Made by a program: the position numbers and the translations under genes
In this document: positions 51,522 to 60,158 of the stretch, piece after piece
Layout of the letters: the number at the start of each line of letters is the position of its first letter
Numbering within the stretch: the first letter of the stretch is position 1
The notes under the pieces: generated by a model
The model's input: the letters and a program-made list of their open reading frames with translations, nothing else
The model's database searches: none
Told to the model about the DNA's origin: nothing
Source of the DNA: an uncultured Desulfobulbus sp.
GTDB lineage: Bacteria > Desulfobacterota > Desulfobulbia > Desulfobulbales > Desulfobulbaceae
Assembly: GCF_963665445.1 (NCBI RefSeq)
Contig: NZ_OY762276.1
Span: 1,210,001 to 1,274,000 of the forward strand
Reading direction: 5' to 3'
DNA length: 64,000 nt

Positions 51522-53236
51522 GTTCCATTCGGAGGGCCTTGAGCGTGCTTGGCTGTGTAGCCTGTCTGTTGACGGGTATGGACGGTTTCTGCGAGCAGGA
51601 AAACGGTGCCATTGTTCTCACCGCTGCGGAGATCAAACAGATGAAGGCCAACAAGATGGCGGATCTGCTCAATCACGTCCCCGGTGTCAGTGCGGGCGAT
51701 ACCTCGGTGAGCATCCTCGGCTCTTCCAAGGTGCGGGTGCTGGTCGACGGGCGTCCGATCAACGATCCCACCTCCAGCTACGGGGCGGTCAACTGGTCCA
51801 TGGTCGATCCGGATCAGGTGGAGCGGATCGAGATCCTGCGCGGCAAGGGCGGAGTGCGTTACGGCCAGGACGCAGGCGGCGGGGTGATCCTCGTCACCAC
51901 CCGGGCGATCAAGTCGGTCAACGGCGCCTTCAAGGCCTATGGCGGCAACCTGGATACCGGCTTTGCCAGCGCCAATGTCCAGGGACGAAGCGGCCACTGG
52001 GGAGCTGAGCTCGGCGGCGAGGTGGAAACCTCCCAGGGCTACAAGGTCAACAACGACGAGTCGCGCCATCGCGGCAGCCTCAAGCTCGCCTACACCATGG
52101 ATGAGGACCGGGGCCTGAATCTGGGCGCGGATTTCGTCCACGAAGAGCGCGGACTCTCAGGCCTGCCCGAGTATCCCACGCCGCAGTCGCGCAAGGAGAG
52201 CGAGACTACGATTCTCTCCGCCCAGGCAAGGGGCTACGGTGTGACCAGTGACACCTTTTTGAACAGCGGCGAGCAGCACAACAGCGATGTCAGCCGTGGA
52301 CTTGATCAGCGGTTGCGGGTCAATGAATTGGGCGAGGACCTCAGCAGTAGCCTGAAAACCGGAGACTTCGGCACCTTGACCTATGGTGCCGGCTATCGCC
52401 TGGCCCAGGCCAGCGGCACCACCTTTTCCGATCAGAGCGAGGAGGTCTTTTCTCTTTTTTTCAGCGAGCAGTTGCACCGGAAAACGAGTCCCTGGTCGTT
52501 GACTCTGGGGCTGCGGGCCAATGCCAATACCGCCTTCGACGACGTGCTCAATCCGGAGTTGAAGCTGGTGTATCAGCAGTCTGCCTGGAACCTGAGCGGG
52601 TCCTACAGCCACACCAACAATATTCCCTCGTTTTATCAGCGGTATAACCATACCAGCTCGACCTTGCCCAATCCGGACCTGGGTATGGAAACCGCTGACA
52701 ACTACGCCCTTGCCCTGACCCTGACCCCACTGGAGAGTCTGACCATCCGCACTTCGGTCTTTTATAACCTGCTCAGCGATCGGATTACCTATGTCACCGG
52801 CGATGATGGCGTCGGCCAGTACGAAAATTTTGGCGAGGTGACCTACCGCGGCGGCGATCTGGCGGTGAACTGGCAGCCGACCAAGGACCTGAACCTCAAG
52901 GCCGGATACACCTATCTCCGCGCCATTGACGAGGAGACCGGCCTCTACGTACCGGCCAAGGCCGACCATACCGGAACCCTGGATTGTTCCTGGCAGCTGA
53001 CCGACCGGTTGAGTGCGGTTTTTTCCGGGAAGTATGTCTCCGAGGTCTACCGCAACCGCGCCAACACCAAGACCGTGCCCGACTATATCCTGGCCAATAT
53101 TCGTGCGGAATACCGCCTGGGTCGGTATGCCCTGTTCACCGAGATCACCAATCTGGCCGACACCACCTACTATTATGCCGATGGACTGCTTGGCCCGCCC
53201 CTGACCTGGATGGCGGGTGTGAGCGTACGGTTGTGA
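51509..53236 (+). CDS. TonB-dependent outer-membrane receptor in the cobN operon
   Basis: 575 aa, short for the class. Signal peptide about residues 1-28 (ending GFC). The plug domain has EIKQMKANKMADLLNHVPGV, KVRVLVDGRPINDPTSSYGAVNW and ERIEILRGKGGVRYGQDAGGGVILVTT; the rest is a predicted beta-barrel ending in GVSVRL. No strong TonB box is visible at the N-terminus apart from GAIVLTAAE. Its ATG overlaps the end of cobN by 13 bp with AGGAA upstream. With the importer it would bring corrinoid or a cobalt chelate across the outer membrane. Confidence 0.85.
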   Translation: MERVGSIRRALSVLGCVACLLTGMDGFCEQENGAIVLTAAEIKQMKANKMADLLNHVPGVSAGDTSVSILGSSKVRVLVDGRPINDPTSSYGAVNWSMVDPDQVERIEILRGKGGVRYGQDAGGGVILVTTRAIKSVNGAFKAYGGNLDTGFASANVQGRSGHWGAELGGEVETSQGYKVNNDESRHRGSLKLAYTMDEDRGLNLGADFVHEERGLSGLPEYPTPQSRKESETTILSAQARGYGVTSDTFLNSGEQHNSDVSRGLDQRLRVNELGEDLSSSLKTGDFGTLTYGAGYRLAQASGTTFSDQSEEVFSLFFSEQLHRKTSPWSLTLGLRANANTAFDDVLNPELKLVYQQSAWNLSGSYSHTNNIPSFYQRYNHTSSTLPNPDLGMETADNYALALTLTPLESLTIRTSVFYNLLSDRITYVTGDDGVGQYENFGEVTYRGGDLAVNWQPTKDLNLKAGYTYLRAIDEETGLYVPAKADHTGTLDCSWQLTDRLSAVFSGKYVSEVYRNRANTKTVPDYILANIRAEYRLGRYALFTEITNLADTTYYYADGLLGPPLTWMAGVSVRL

Positions 53237-53256
53237 TGGAATGCCAAAATGTTATC

Positions 53257-53350
53257 GGTGGGCAGAAAAAGCCCTGCCCACCCTACGGCTCGAGAAGTGG
53301 CAGTGGCATGGATTTGTAGGGTGGTGCAGGCGTCTTTTTGCCTGCCCACC
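53257..53350. repeat. Two-hairpin intergenic repeat (GGTGGGCAG family)
   Basis: GGTGGGCAG (53257-53265) pairs with CTGCCCACC (53274-53282), then CCTACGG; a mirror unit with GTAGGGTGG-TGCAGGC and GCCTGCCCACC ends at 53350. The two hairpins face each other, as in bacterial interspersed mosaic repeats. A relative lies at 58478-58574. It is between the TonB receptor and chlD and may stabilise or process the mRNA. Confidence 0.65.
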
Positions 53351-53382
53351 GCTGAGATAAAAGCAAGAACCGGAGAGCATCA

Positions 53383-55419
53383 ATGAAACCAGTCTATCCC
53401 CTGGCGGCGATAGTCGGCCAGGACGACTTCAAACAGGCCTTGCTGCTGGCGGCGGTCAATCCCGGTGTCGGCGGCCTGCTGGTGCGCGGGGAAAAGGGCA
53501 CGGCCAAGTCAACCATGGTGCGGGCCCTGGCGGCCCTGTTGCCGGATATGGAGGTGGTGGTGGGCTGTGTCAACAACTGCTCGCCCGGAGCCGATGCCCC
53601 GCGCTGCCCGGAGTGTGCACGCAGGTTCCCGAACCTTCCTGCGACCACCCGGCCGGTGCCGCTGGTCGATCTGCCGCTCAATGCCACCGAGGACCGGGTC
53701 AGCGGCGGCATCGATTTCCCGGCCACCCTGCGGGAAGGGCGGGTGATGATTGCACCGGGGCTGCTCGCCGCTGCCCACCGCGGCCTGCTCTATATCGACG
53801 AGGTCAATCTCCTCGATGATCATATCGTCGACCTGATTCTGGATGCGGCCGCCAGCGGCGAGAACCGGATCCAGCGCGAGGGCATCTCCTCCAGTCATCC
53901 TTCGCAATTCATTCTCGTGGGGACGATGAACCCGGAAGAGGGGGAGCTGCGGCCGCAACTCCTGGACCGGTTCGGGCTCTGTCTGGAAGTGGCCGGAGGC
54001 GAAGACCCCGAGGCTCGGGTGGAGCTGATGCTGCGGCGCGAGGATTTCGATCAGGACCCGAAGGACTTTTGCAGGCGCTATGCGGACGAATCGGTTCGCA
54101 TCGCCCACCGGATCACCGATGGGCGCAAACTGCTGCCCCGGGTACGGATCAGCAAGGGACTTCGCTCCTTTATCGGGGAACTCTGTCGGGAAAACAATGT
54201 CGCCGGACACCGTGCCGACCTGGTGATGGAGCAGGCTGCCCGCGCCCTGGCGGCCCTGGAAGGCAAAACCGAGGTCAGTGTCGAGCATATCGGCAAGGTC
54301 GCGCCCCTGGTGCTGCTCCATCGCAAGCGGGATGCCCAGCCTCCTCCACCTCCCCCGCCGCCGGAACCGCCCCAGCCCGAGGAACAGGACGAGCAGGAGC
54401 AGGAAGAACAATCCGAGGAGCAGGAGCAACAGCAGCCCGAGGAAAACCCGGAGAGCCAGGTGGCGCCACCGCCTCCCCAACCGCAGGAACAGGAAGACGA
54501 GCAGTCGCCGCCCGAGGAACAGGCCCAGGAGGAAGAGGGGAAGCAGGGGCAGTCGCCGGCAGAGCCCGAGGAGAAGGTCTTTGCCATCGGCACCACCTTC
54601 CGGGTCAAGTCGCTCACCGCGGCCAAGGACCGGGTGGTGCGGCGGGGCTCGGGCCGGCGCTCACGCAGCCGCATCTCCCAGAAGCAGGGCCGCTATGTCA
54701 AGTCCACCCTCCAGGACACCGGCGATTTCGCCCTGGATGCCACCCTCCGCGCCGCCGCGCCCTATCAGCGCCAGCGAAACATGGGCGGCGATCAGCGGCT
54801 GGCGGTGCAGCTCAGGCCCCAGGATATCCGCTGCAAGGTCCGCGAAAAGCGTATCGGCAACTTCCTCCTCTTTGTGGTCGATGCCAGCGGTTCCATGGGG
54901 GCGCGTGGACGCATGGCCGCCTCCAAGGGGGCGGTGATGTCGCTTCTGCTCGATGCCTATCAGAAGCGGGACAAGGTCTCGCTGATCACCTTCCGCCGGG
55001 GCGAGGCCACGGTCAACCTGCCGCCCACCACCTCGGTCGACATGGCGGGGAGGATGCTTTCGGAAATGCCGGTGGGCGGGCGAACACCGCTTTCGGCGGG
55101 GCTGGCCAAGAGTCATGAGCAGGTGCGCAACTACCTGATCAAGAATCCCACCGCCCAACCGATCGTGCTCTTCATCACCGACGGCAAGTGCAATGTGGCC
55201 CTGGGAGCGCACAAGCCCGTCGAGGAATCCCTGGCCCTGGCCGAGGCGTTTTCCCGGGATCAACGTATTCGAACCATTGTGGTCGATACCGAGGAGGCCG
55301 GGCTGGTCACCTTTGGTCTGGCCCGGCGTCTGGCCGGTGCCCTGGAGGCCCAATATTTTAAAATCGACGACCTCAAGGCAGAGGCCCTGGTCAACATCGT
55401 GCGAGGACAACAACAATGA
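53383..55419 (+). CDS. chlD: Chelatase medium subunit, ChlD/CobT-like (AAA+ and VWA domains)
   Basis: 678 aa. Residues 1-310 are a Mg-chelatase-type AAA+ module ([11 protein letters not shown] Walker [21 protein letters not shown] Walker B). Residues about 322-400 are a Pro/Glu/Gln-rich linker. Residues about 490-678 form a VWA domain with the MIDAS motif [10 protein letters not shown] (DxSxS). Unlike many BchD proteins the AAA+ motifs look intact. It would join the ChlI-like ring and CobN to power cobalt insertion. There is a zinc-ribbon-like CxxC pair ([12 protein letters not shown]) near residue 70. Coupled to the next gene by a 4-bp overlap. Confidence 0.88.
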   Translation: MKPVYPLAAIVGQDDFKQALLLAAVNPGVGGLLVRGEKGTAKSTMVRALAALLPDMEVVVGCVNNCSPGADAPRCPECARRFPNLPATTRPVPLVDLPLNATEDRVSGGIDFPATLREGRVMIAPGLLAAAHRGLLYIDEVNLLDDHIVDLILDAAASGENRIQREGISSSHPSQFILVGTMNPEEGELRPQLLDRFGLCLEVAGGEDPEARVELMLRREDFDQDPKDFCRRYADESVRIAHRITDGRKLLPRVRISKGLRSFIGELCRENNVAGHRADLVMEQAARALAALEGKTEVSVEHIGKVAPLVLLHRKRDAQPPPPPPPPEPPQPEEQDEQEQEEQSEEQEQQQPEENPESQVAPPPPQPQEQEDEQSPPEEQAQEEEGKQGQSPAEPEEKVFAIGTTFRVKSLTAAKDRVVRRGSGRRSRSRISQKQGRYVKSTLQDTGDFALDATLRAAAPYQRQRNMGGDQRLAVQLRPQDIRCKVREKRIGNFLLFVVDASGSMGARGRMAASKGAVMSLLLDAYQKRDKVSLITFRRGEATVNLPPTTSVDMAGRMLSEMPVGGRTPLSAGLAKSHEQVRNYLIKNPTAQPIVLFITDGKCNVALGAHKPVEESLALAEAFSRDQRIRTIVVDTEEAGLVTFGLARRLAGALEAQYFKIDDLKAEALVNIVRGQQQ

Positions 55420-56456
55420 AAAATCGACCCATCTATCCGTTTACCGCCATCGTTGGTCAGGAAAAAATGAAACTGGCCCTGATGCTCAATGTGGTCAACC
55501 CCGGGCTCTCCGGCGTCCTTATCCGCGGGGAGAAGGGCACGGCCAAGTCCACCGCCGTGCGTGCCCTGGCCGATATCCTCCCCGAAATTGAGGTGTTTGC
55601 CGAAGATCCCTATCAGCTTGATCCCAAAGAGGAGCTGGAATCCTACCATGCAATTTGCCAACTCATTTCGGGGGCGCGCCGTGAACTGCTGCCAGAGGTT
55701 GTTTCGCGCAAGGTGCGGGTGGTGGAACTGCCGGTGGGCGCCACCGAGGACCGGGTGGTGGGCACCCTTGATCTCGAGCATGCGTTGAAAAAGGGCGAAA
55801 AGCGGATCGAGCCCGGCATCCTTGCCCAGGCGCATCGCAACATCCTCTACGTGGACGAGGTCAATCTCCTTGACGACCATGTGGTGGATGTGCTGCTCGA
55901 CTCGGCGGCCATGGGCGTCAACACCATCGAGCGCGAGGGGGTCTCCTTTTCCCATCCGGCCCGGTTCACCCTGGTGGGGACGATGAACCCGGAGGAGGGC
56001 GAACTGCGCCCGCAGCTGCTCGACCGGTTCGGGCTCTGCGTCAACATCGAGGGCATCCAGAGCGCCGAAGATCGGGTGGCGATCATGGAGCGGCGGGCCG
56101 CCTTTGATCTCGATCCGGAAAGATTCGCCGGTCAGTGGCGGACGGAGTCCGCGGCCCTGGCCGAGCGGTTGCTGACCGCCCGTGGGTTGTATCCGCAGGT
56201 TGCGGTCGAGCGAGCCCTGCTCTTTGAGATCGCCACCACCTGTCTCGAAGTGGGCGTGGACGGGCACCGGGGCGATATCATCATGCTCAAGACCGCCAAG
56301 ACCCTGGCCGCCCTGGACGGCCGCACCGCGGTGAGCTCGGCGGATATTTCCACCAGCGCCGAACTGGTGCTGCCCCATCGGGTGCGGCGGCAACCGCTGA
56401 TGGAGATCGCCGACAATGTCGAGTCCCTGCGCAAACGGGCATTGGCCGGGAAGTGA
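55416..56456 (+). CDS. chlI: Chelatase small subunit, ChlI/BchI-like AAA+ ATPase
   Basis: 346 aa, standard for BchI/ChlI. Walker A is [14 protein letters not shown] near residues 38-46, Walker B is [21 protein letters not shown] near residue 146, and the sensor block is [24 protein letters not shown]. It is an AAA+ ring ATPase that activates the chelatase. In bacteria without bacteriochlorophyll, ChlI/ChlD plus CobN form a cobaltochelatase instead of using CobS/CobT; the neighbouring cobN and the B12 riboswitch support this reading here. Confidence 0.9.
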   Translation: MKNRPIYPFTAIVGQEKMKLALMLNVVNPGLSGVLIRGEKGTAKSTAVRALADILPEIEVFAEDPYQLDPKEELESYHAICQLISGARRELLPEVVSRKVRVVELPVGATEDRVVGTLDLEHALKKGEKRIEPGILAQAHRNILYVDEVNLLDDHVVDVLLDSAAMGVNTIEREGVSFSHPARFTLVGTMNPEEGELRPQLLDRFGLCVNIEGIQSAEDRVAIMERRAAFDLDPERFAGQWRTESAALAERLLTARGLYPQVAVERALLFEIATTCLEVGVDGHRGDIIMLKTAKTLAALDGRTAVSSADISTSAELVLPHRVRRQPLMEIADNVESLRKRALAGK

Positions 56457-56509
56457 ACTCGTGGATTGGAGCTAAGGGGCGATAACAAGACAATTATTCA
56501 AGGGAAATC

Positions 56510-56794
56510 GTGCAAAGAAAGGGTGACAACAAAAAACGCTGCTGGTTCCCGGCCAAGCGCTACGGCTACGGCTGGGGTCTGCCTAAAACCTGGCAGGGTT
56601 GGCTGGTGCTGATCATCTACCTGGGCCTCACCACCCTTGGCGCGTGGCGAGTGCGCGGAGGGGGCGACCTGCTCTGGTTTGTACCTCTGGAGGCGGTGTT
56701 GACCGGAGTGTTTGTCTGGATTGTATGGAAAAAGGGGGAGCCGCCGGCATGGCGCTGGGGCGACGATAACAGCAGGACAACATCTGAAAAATAA
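56510..56794 (+). CDS. Small membrane protein with one or two membrane segments
   Basis: 94 aa from a GTG with AAGGGAA upstream. The N-terminal CWFPAKRYGYGWGLPKTWQGW is followed by two hydrophobic segments (LVLIIYLGLTTLGAW and FVPLEAVLTGVFVWIVW). Proteins with this CWFPAKRYGxGWG start are known as conserved hypotheticals; no function assigned. Its stop was originally 2 bp before the ATG of the ABC ATPase, before the 101-bp element was inserted. Confidence 0.7.
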   Translation: MQRKGDNKKRCWFPAKRYGYGWGLPKTWQGWLVLIIYLGLTTLGAWRVRGGGDLLWFVPLEAVLTGVFVWIVWKKGEPPAWRWGDDNSRTTSEK

Positions 56795-56802
56795 CCATGA
56801 TT

Positions 56803-56903
56803 GTCGTTCTCGTTAAAAGCCTCGAGAACGACGTTCCCAGCTTCGTAATATGCTGATTTCACGATAGGTGGATTTCAGCGTTTTGACTTTTTTTGAGGTC
56901 ATC
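56803..56903 (+). mobile_element. 101-bp mobile element, copy 3, between two operon genes
   Basis: A diverged copy with the same ends and the 10-bp-arm hairpin (GTCGTTCTCG/CGAGAACGAC). Flanked by ATGATT at 56797-56802 and 56904-56909. The duplicated six bases contain the start codon of the ABC ATPase gene, so one copy of ATGATT is left upstream of the element and the other serves as the start. The 3' end of the element supplies GAGG, the ribosome site for the gene. Confidence 0.85.
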
Positions 56904-57743
56904 ATGATTCATATCGAAAAACTGCAGAAATCCTACGGCAAGGTCAAGGCTGTGAACGGCATCGACCTTTGCGTTGAACCGGGCGAATTGTTCGCCTTTC
57001 TCGGGCCCAACGGTGCCGGCAAGACCACCACCATCCGCATCCTCACCGGTCTGACCCGCATCGGAGGCGGCCGGGTGCGTATCGGCGGCCATGACATTGT
57101 CGAGTCGCCCCGGGAGGCCAAACGGCAGTGCGGCCTGGTGCCGCAGCACATCAACCTGGACAGCGAGTTGAGCCTGCGCGAGAACCTGGACATCCATGGG
57201 CGGCTCTTTGCCATGGATGCCCAGCAGCGCCAGACCAAGATCGAGGAACTGCTGACCTATGTGGAGTTGCTCGACCGGATCGACTCCCTGGTCAAACAGC
57301 TCTCCGGCGGGCTCAAGCGGCGGTTGATGATCGCCCGGGCCCTGATGCACGAACCCAAGGTCCTCTTTCTCGATGAACCCACCGTGGGCCTGGATCCGGC
57401 CATTCGCCGCCGCATCTGGTCGCTGATCAAGCGGGTGCAGCAGGACGGCACCACCATCTTTCTCACCACCCATTATATCGAGGAGGCCGAGTTCCTCGCC
57501 GCGCGGGTGGCCTTCCTCGACCAGGGCAGCATCGTGGCCCTGGATTCTCCCCAGGCCCTGATGGCCAGCATCGGCCAGTGGGCGGTGGATAGGATGAACG
57601 GCGAGGGGATGGAAACCCAGTATTATCCCAGCCGCGACGAGGCCGCTCATTTTGCCGCCTCCCAGGACTGTGGCGTTACCCTGCGGCGGGTCAATCTCGA
57701 GGATGCGTTTTTAAGCCTGACCGGAAAGAAGGTGCTGTCATGA
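56904..57743 (+). CDS. ABC transporter ATPase, ABC-2/DrrA type
   Basis: 279 aa with full ABC motifs: LGPNGAGKTTTIRIL (Walker A), LSGGLKRRLMIARAL (signature), VLFLDEPTVGLDP (Walker B), and the Q-loop GLVPQ. The ATG at 56904 is the family's start (MIHIEKLQKSYGKVKAVNGIDL); the open frame upstream is the translated mobile element. It overlaps the permease gene by 4 bp. The pair belongs to the drug, polysaccharide or metal exporter class; in this corrinoid/cobalt locus a cobalt or corrin-related export role is possible but unproven. Confidence 0.88.
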   Translation: MIHIEKLQKSYGKVKAVNGIDLCVEPGELFAFLGPNGAGKTTTIRILTGLTRIGGGRVRIGGHDIVESPREAKRQCGLVPQHINLDSELSLRENLDIHGRLFAMDAQQRQTKIEELLTYVELLDRIDSLVKQLSGGLKRRLMIARALMHEPKVLFLDEPTVGLDPAIRRRIWSLIKRVQQDGTTIFLTTHYIEEAEFLAARVAFLDQGSIVALDSPQALMASIGQWAVDRMNGEGMETQYYPSRDEAAHFAASQDCGVTLRRVNLEDAFLSLTGKKVLS

Positions 57744-58474
57744 ATGGATTTATTGCTGTCTATCTGCGGGAGATGCTCATCCTCAAGTACCGATTCAAGC
57801 GTCAGCTGGCGGGCATGGCGGTATCGCCGCTGTTGTATCTGATCACCTTCGGCTATGCCATGGGCGACCTGATCCGTTTCGGCGAGCAGTCCTACCTCCA
57901 CTTTCTCATCCCCGGTCTGGTGGCCATGGCGAGCATGACCCAGTCCTTCGGCATTGCCACCGACATCAACGTCGCCCGGTTTTACTGGAATATCTTTGAG
58001 GAGTTCCAGGCCTCGCCAATCAGCAACCTCAGCTATGTGGCCGGCGAGGTCCTGGCGGGCATGACCCGAGCCCTGATGGGGGTGGCGGTGATCCTGCTCC
58101 TGAGCCTGCCCTTTGGCGTGGTCCTTCACTACGGACCCCTGTTCTGGCTGGCGGTCTTGGGTAACTGTTTTGTGTTCGCCTCGCTGGCGGTGGCCATGGC
58201 CATGCTGGTCAAATCCCATGCCGATCAGAGCCTGTTGACCAACTTCATCATCACCCCCATGGCTTTCCTAGGTGGCACCTTTTTTCCGGTGGAAAAGCTG
58301 CCCCTCTGGGCCCAGGGACTGCTGTCCTGCCTGCCGCTGACCCATGCCTCCCACGCCATTCGTGCCACCAGCCTGGGACAGCCTGCGCAGGGACTTGATT
58401 ATTTGGTGCTCCTGATCGTTGGCCTGGTCTTTTTCTGGCTGGCACTGCATTCGGTCAATAAAGCTCGAGACTAG
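57740..58474 (+). CDS. ABC-2 type permease
   Basis: 244 aa with about six membrane segments and the ABC-2 signature near FFPVEKLPLWAQGLLSCLPLTHASHAIRATSLG. It pairs with the DrrA-like ATPase upstream through an ATGA overlap. Homologs include NodJ- and DrrB-type exporters. Inner membrane. The substrate is unknown, and no terminator follows before the cbiZ gene. Confidence 0.88.
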   Translation: MNGFIAVYLREMLILKYRFKRQLAGMAVSPLLYLITFGYAMGDLIRFGEQSYLHFLIPGLVAMASMTQSFGIATDINVARFYWNIFEEFQASPISNLSYVAGEVLAGMTRALMGVAVILLLSLPFGVVLHYGPLFWLAVLGNCFVFASLAVAMAMLVKSHADQSLLTNFIITPMAFLGGTFFPVEKLPLWAQGLLSCLPLTHASHAIRATSLGQPAQGLDYLVLLIVGLVFFWLALHSVNKARD

Positions 58475-58477
58475 CTC

Positions 58478-58574
58478 CGGGTGGGCAGGTGCTGTTCCTG
58501 CCCACCGGAGATGCTGCCCAATATTTTGTTTATTTGGATAATTTGACGGTGGGTACGATACAGCTGGACCCACC
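58478..58574. repeat. GGTGGGCAG-family repeat upstream of cbiZ
   Basis: Hairpin CCGGGTGGGCAG with CTGCCCACCGG (ending near 58508), then a second pair GGTGGGT...ACCCACCCTAC (58548-58576 region). Both hairpins resemble the unit at 53257-53350. Together they separate the ABC-2 permease from cbiZ. Confidence 0.55.
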
Positions 58575-58599
58575 CTACAGCCTCAATACCCTAAAAATT

Positions 58600-59823
58600 A
58601 TGCTCATAGATACCCTGTACGACGCTGTCGAACTGCACCGAGAAGAAAAGATCATCTATGCCCGGTTCCTCAAACCTCATTCCGTGCTCTCCACCTGCCG
58701 GGTGGCCGGTGGTCTGCGCACCGACCTGAACGCGCTCTATAACCATCAGAGCTGCGAGCCCGCCGGCCACTGTCACCGTCTGCCTGCAAGCGCCTATCGT
58801 GATCCGCAGGAATACCGCAGGGCCATCTGCGGGCGCCATAACCTGGATGCCGAACGCTGCGCCACCCTGGGAACCGCGGCCAACATGCATAACGCCAGTA
58901 TCTCCCGGCAAGGGTTCCGCGACCTCGAGGTTGTTGCTGTCTGCACTGGCGGAGTCGAGGGAAATGCCGGAAGGGTGGGTGACTCGGCCTCGGTGGTGGA
59001 AACCCTGGAGGGCTTTGAACGGTTGCCGCCAGCTGAGGAGATTCCCGGGCCAGGCACGATCAACACCATGCTTTTTATCAACAAGCCGCTCATTCCCGGC
59101 GCCCTGACCCGTTGCATCATGACCGCCACCGAGGCGAAATCCGCGGTGCTGCAGGAGTTGGCGGTCAACTCCCGCTACTCAGATGGGCTGGCCACCGGCA
59201 CCGGCACCGACCAGATCGCGGTGGCCGCCCTGGAAAGCGGGGAGAAGCCCCTGACCAGCGCCGGCAAGCATGCCAAGCTGGGCGAGCTGATCGGGCGGGC
59301 AGTCTTTGCGGCGATCAAGGGCACCCTTGCCCGGCAAAATCATCTGACCCCGGCCGGACAGTGCTCGATCAAGATCCATCTGGAGCGTTTTGGCACCAAC
59401 CGCGCAGATTTGGTTGCCACGATCTGTTCCTTTCTCGACCAGGACCAGGCCCAACTGTTGCGGGCCAACTTCATGGCCTTTGAGCACGACCCGCTCACCG
59501 TGGCCGCGGTCGCCGCCCTGGTCCATCTCTACGATAAAACCGCCTGGGGCGTGTTGCCGCAAACCTGCTGGAGCGAAATCATGGCCGGGTTCTCGGCCCA
59601 GGTGGCCTGCGCGGTCAGCGGCGATTACAGCCGGCTGGCCCACTACCGCATGCTGCTGGCGCCAACGGTGCGCGATACGGGAAACAGGGCCTTCGTCGAG
59701 CTGACCTGCCGCGCCCTGGCCCTCGGGTTTTCCGAAAAATGGCGGATCATGGATGCCCTGGTTTCGACCGAGCCAAAATTATCCTGCCCACAACTGCATC
59801 AGGAGGAAAAACAGGAGCAATAA
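58600..59823 (+). CDS. cbiZ: Adenosylcobinamide amidohydrolase CbiZ
   Basis: Cleaves the aminopropanol side chain from adenosylcobinamide to give adenosylcobyric acid, a salvage step. In 407 aa the first 220 residues are the CbiZ domain: TAANMHNASISRQGFRDLEVVAVCTGGVEGNAGRVGD, LFINKPLIPGALTRCIMTATEAKSAVLQEL and GTGTDQIAVA are its signature stretches. The C-terminal 190 residues are a further helical domain present in longer homologs. The ATG at 58600 gives the CbiZ-type N-terminus (MLIDTLYDAVELHREE); the open frame upstream runs through a repeat. It is the last gene before cobalamin riboswitch 3. Confidence 0.88.
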   Translation: MLIDTLYDAVELHREEKIIYARFLKPHSVLSTCRVAGGLRTDLNALYNHQSCEPAGHCHRLPASAYRDPQEYRRAICGRHNLDAERCATLGTAANMHNASISRQGFRDLEVVAVCTGGVEGNAGRVGDSASVVETLEGFERLPPAEEIPGPGTINTMLFINKPLIPGALTRCIMTATEAKSAVLQELAVNSRYSDGLATGTGTDQIAVAALESGEKPLTSAGKHAKLGELIGRAVFAAIKGTLARQNHLTPAGQCSIKIHLERFGTNRADLVATICSFLDQDQAQLLRANFMAFEHDPLTVAAVAALVHLYDKTAWGVLPQTCWSEIMAGFSAQVACAVSGDYSRLAHYRMLLAPTVRDTGNRAFVELTCRALALGFSEKWRIMDALVSTEPKLSCPQLHQEEKQEQ

Positions 59824-59835
59824 AACCAAAAGTCG

Positions 59836-60018
59836 CATGTCGGTCGCCCGGTTGAACCGGGCGTGAAAAGGGAATCCCGTGCAAACCGGGAACGGTCCCG
59901 CCGCTGTAATCCTCGCCCCGAAACAGGAGATCGGGAACCCTGCCGAGACAGGGCCACTGTGCAACTGCATGGGAAGGCCTCGGCAAGGGAGGGAGAGTCA
60001 GAAGACCTGCCGGACATG
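59836..60018 (+). ncRNA. Cobalamin riboswitch 3
   Basis: GCATGTCGG at the start pairs with CCGGACATG (60010-60018) as P1. AAAGGGAATCCCGTGCAAACCGGGAACGG, CCCGCCGCTGTAA and GAGTCAGAAGACCTGCC are the expected elements. It differs in sequence from riboswitches 1 and 2, and no terminator hairpin with a T run was seen before the receptor start, so it may act on translation. It lies 16 bp after cbiZ. Confidence 0.95.
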
Positions 60019-60158
60019 CCAATATTTACCACGACTGTCGAGGATGCAGTGCTGTGCATTGCAGAAAACGGGCCTTCCGCTTTCTGTTGAGGGTGAATGC
60101 TGCGTTTTGTCGCTTCTGTTCCTCGCAGTCAATGATCAACCCTTTCAGGAGAAAAAGG

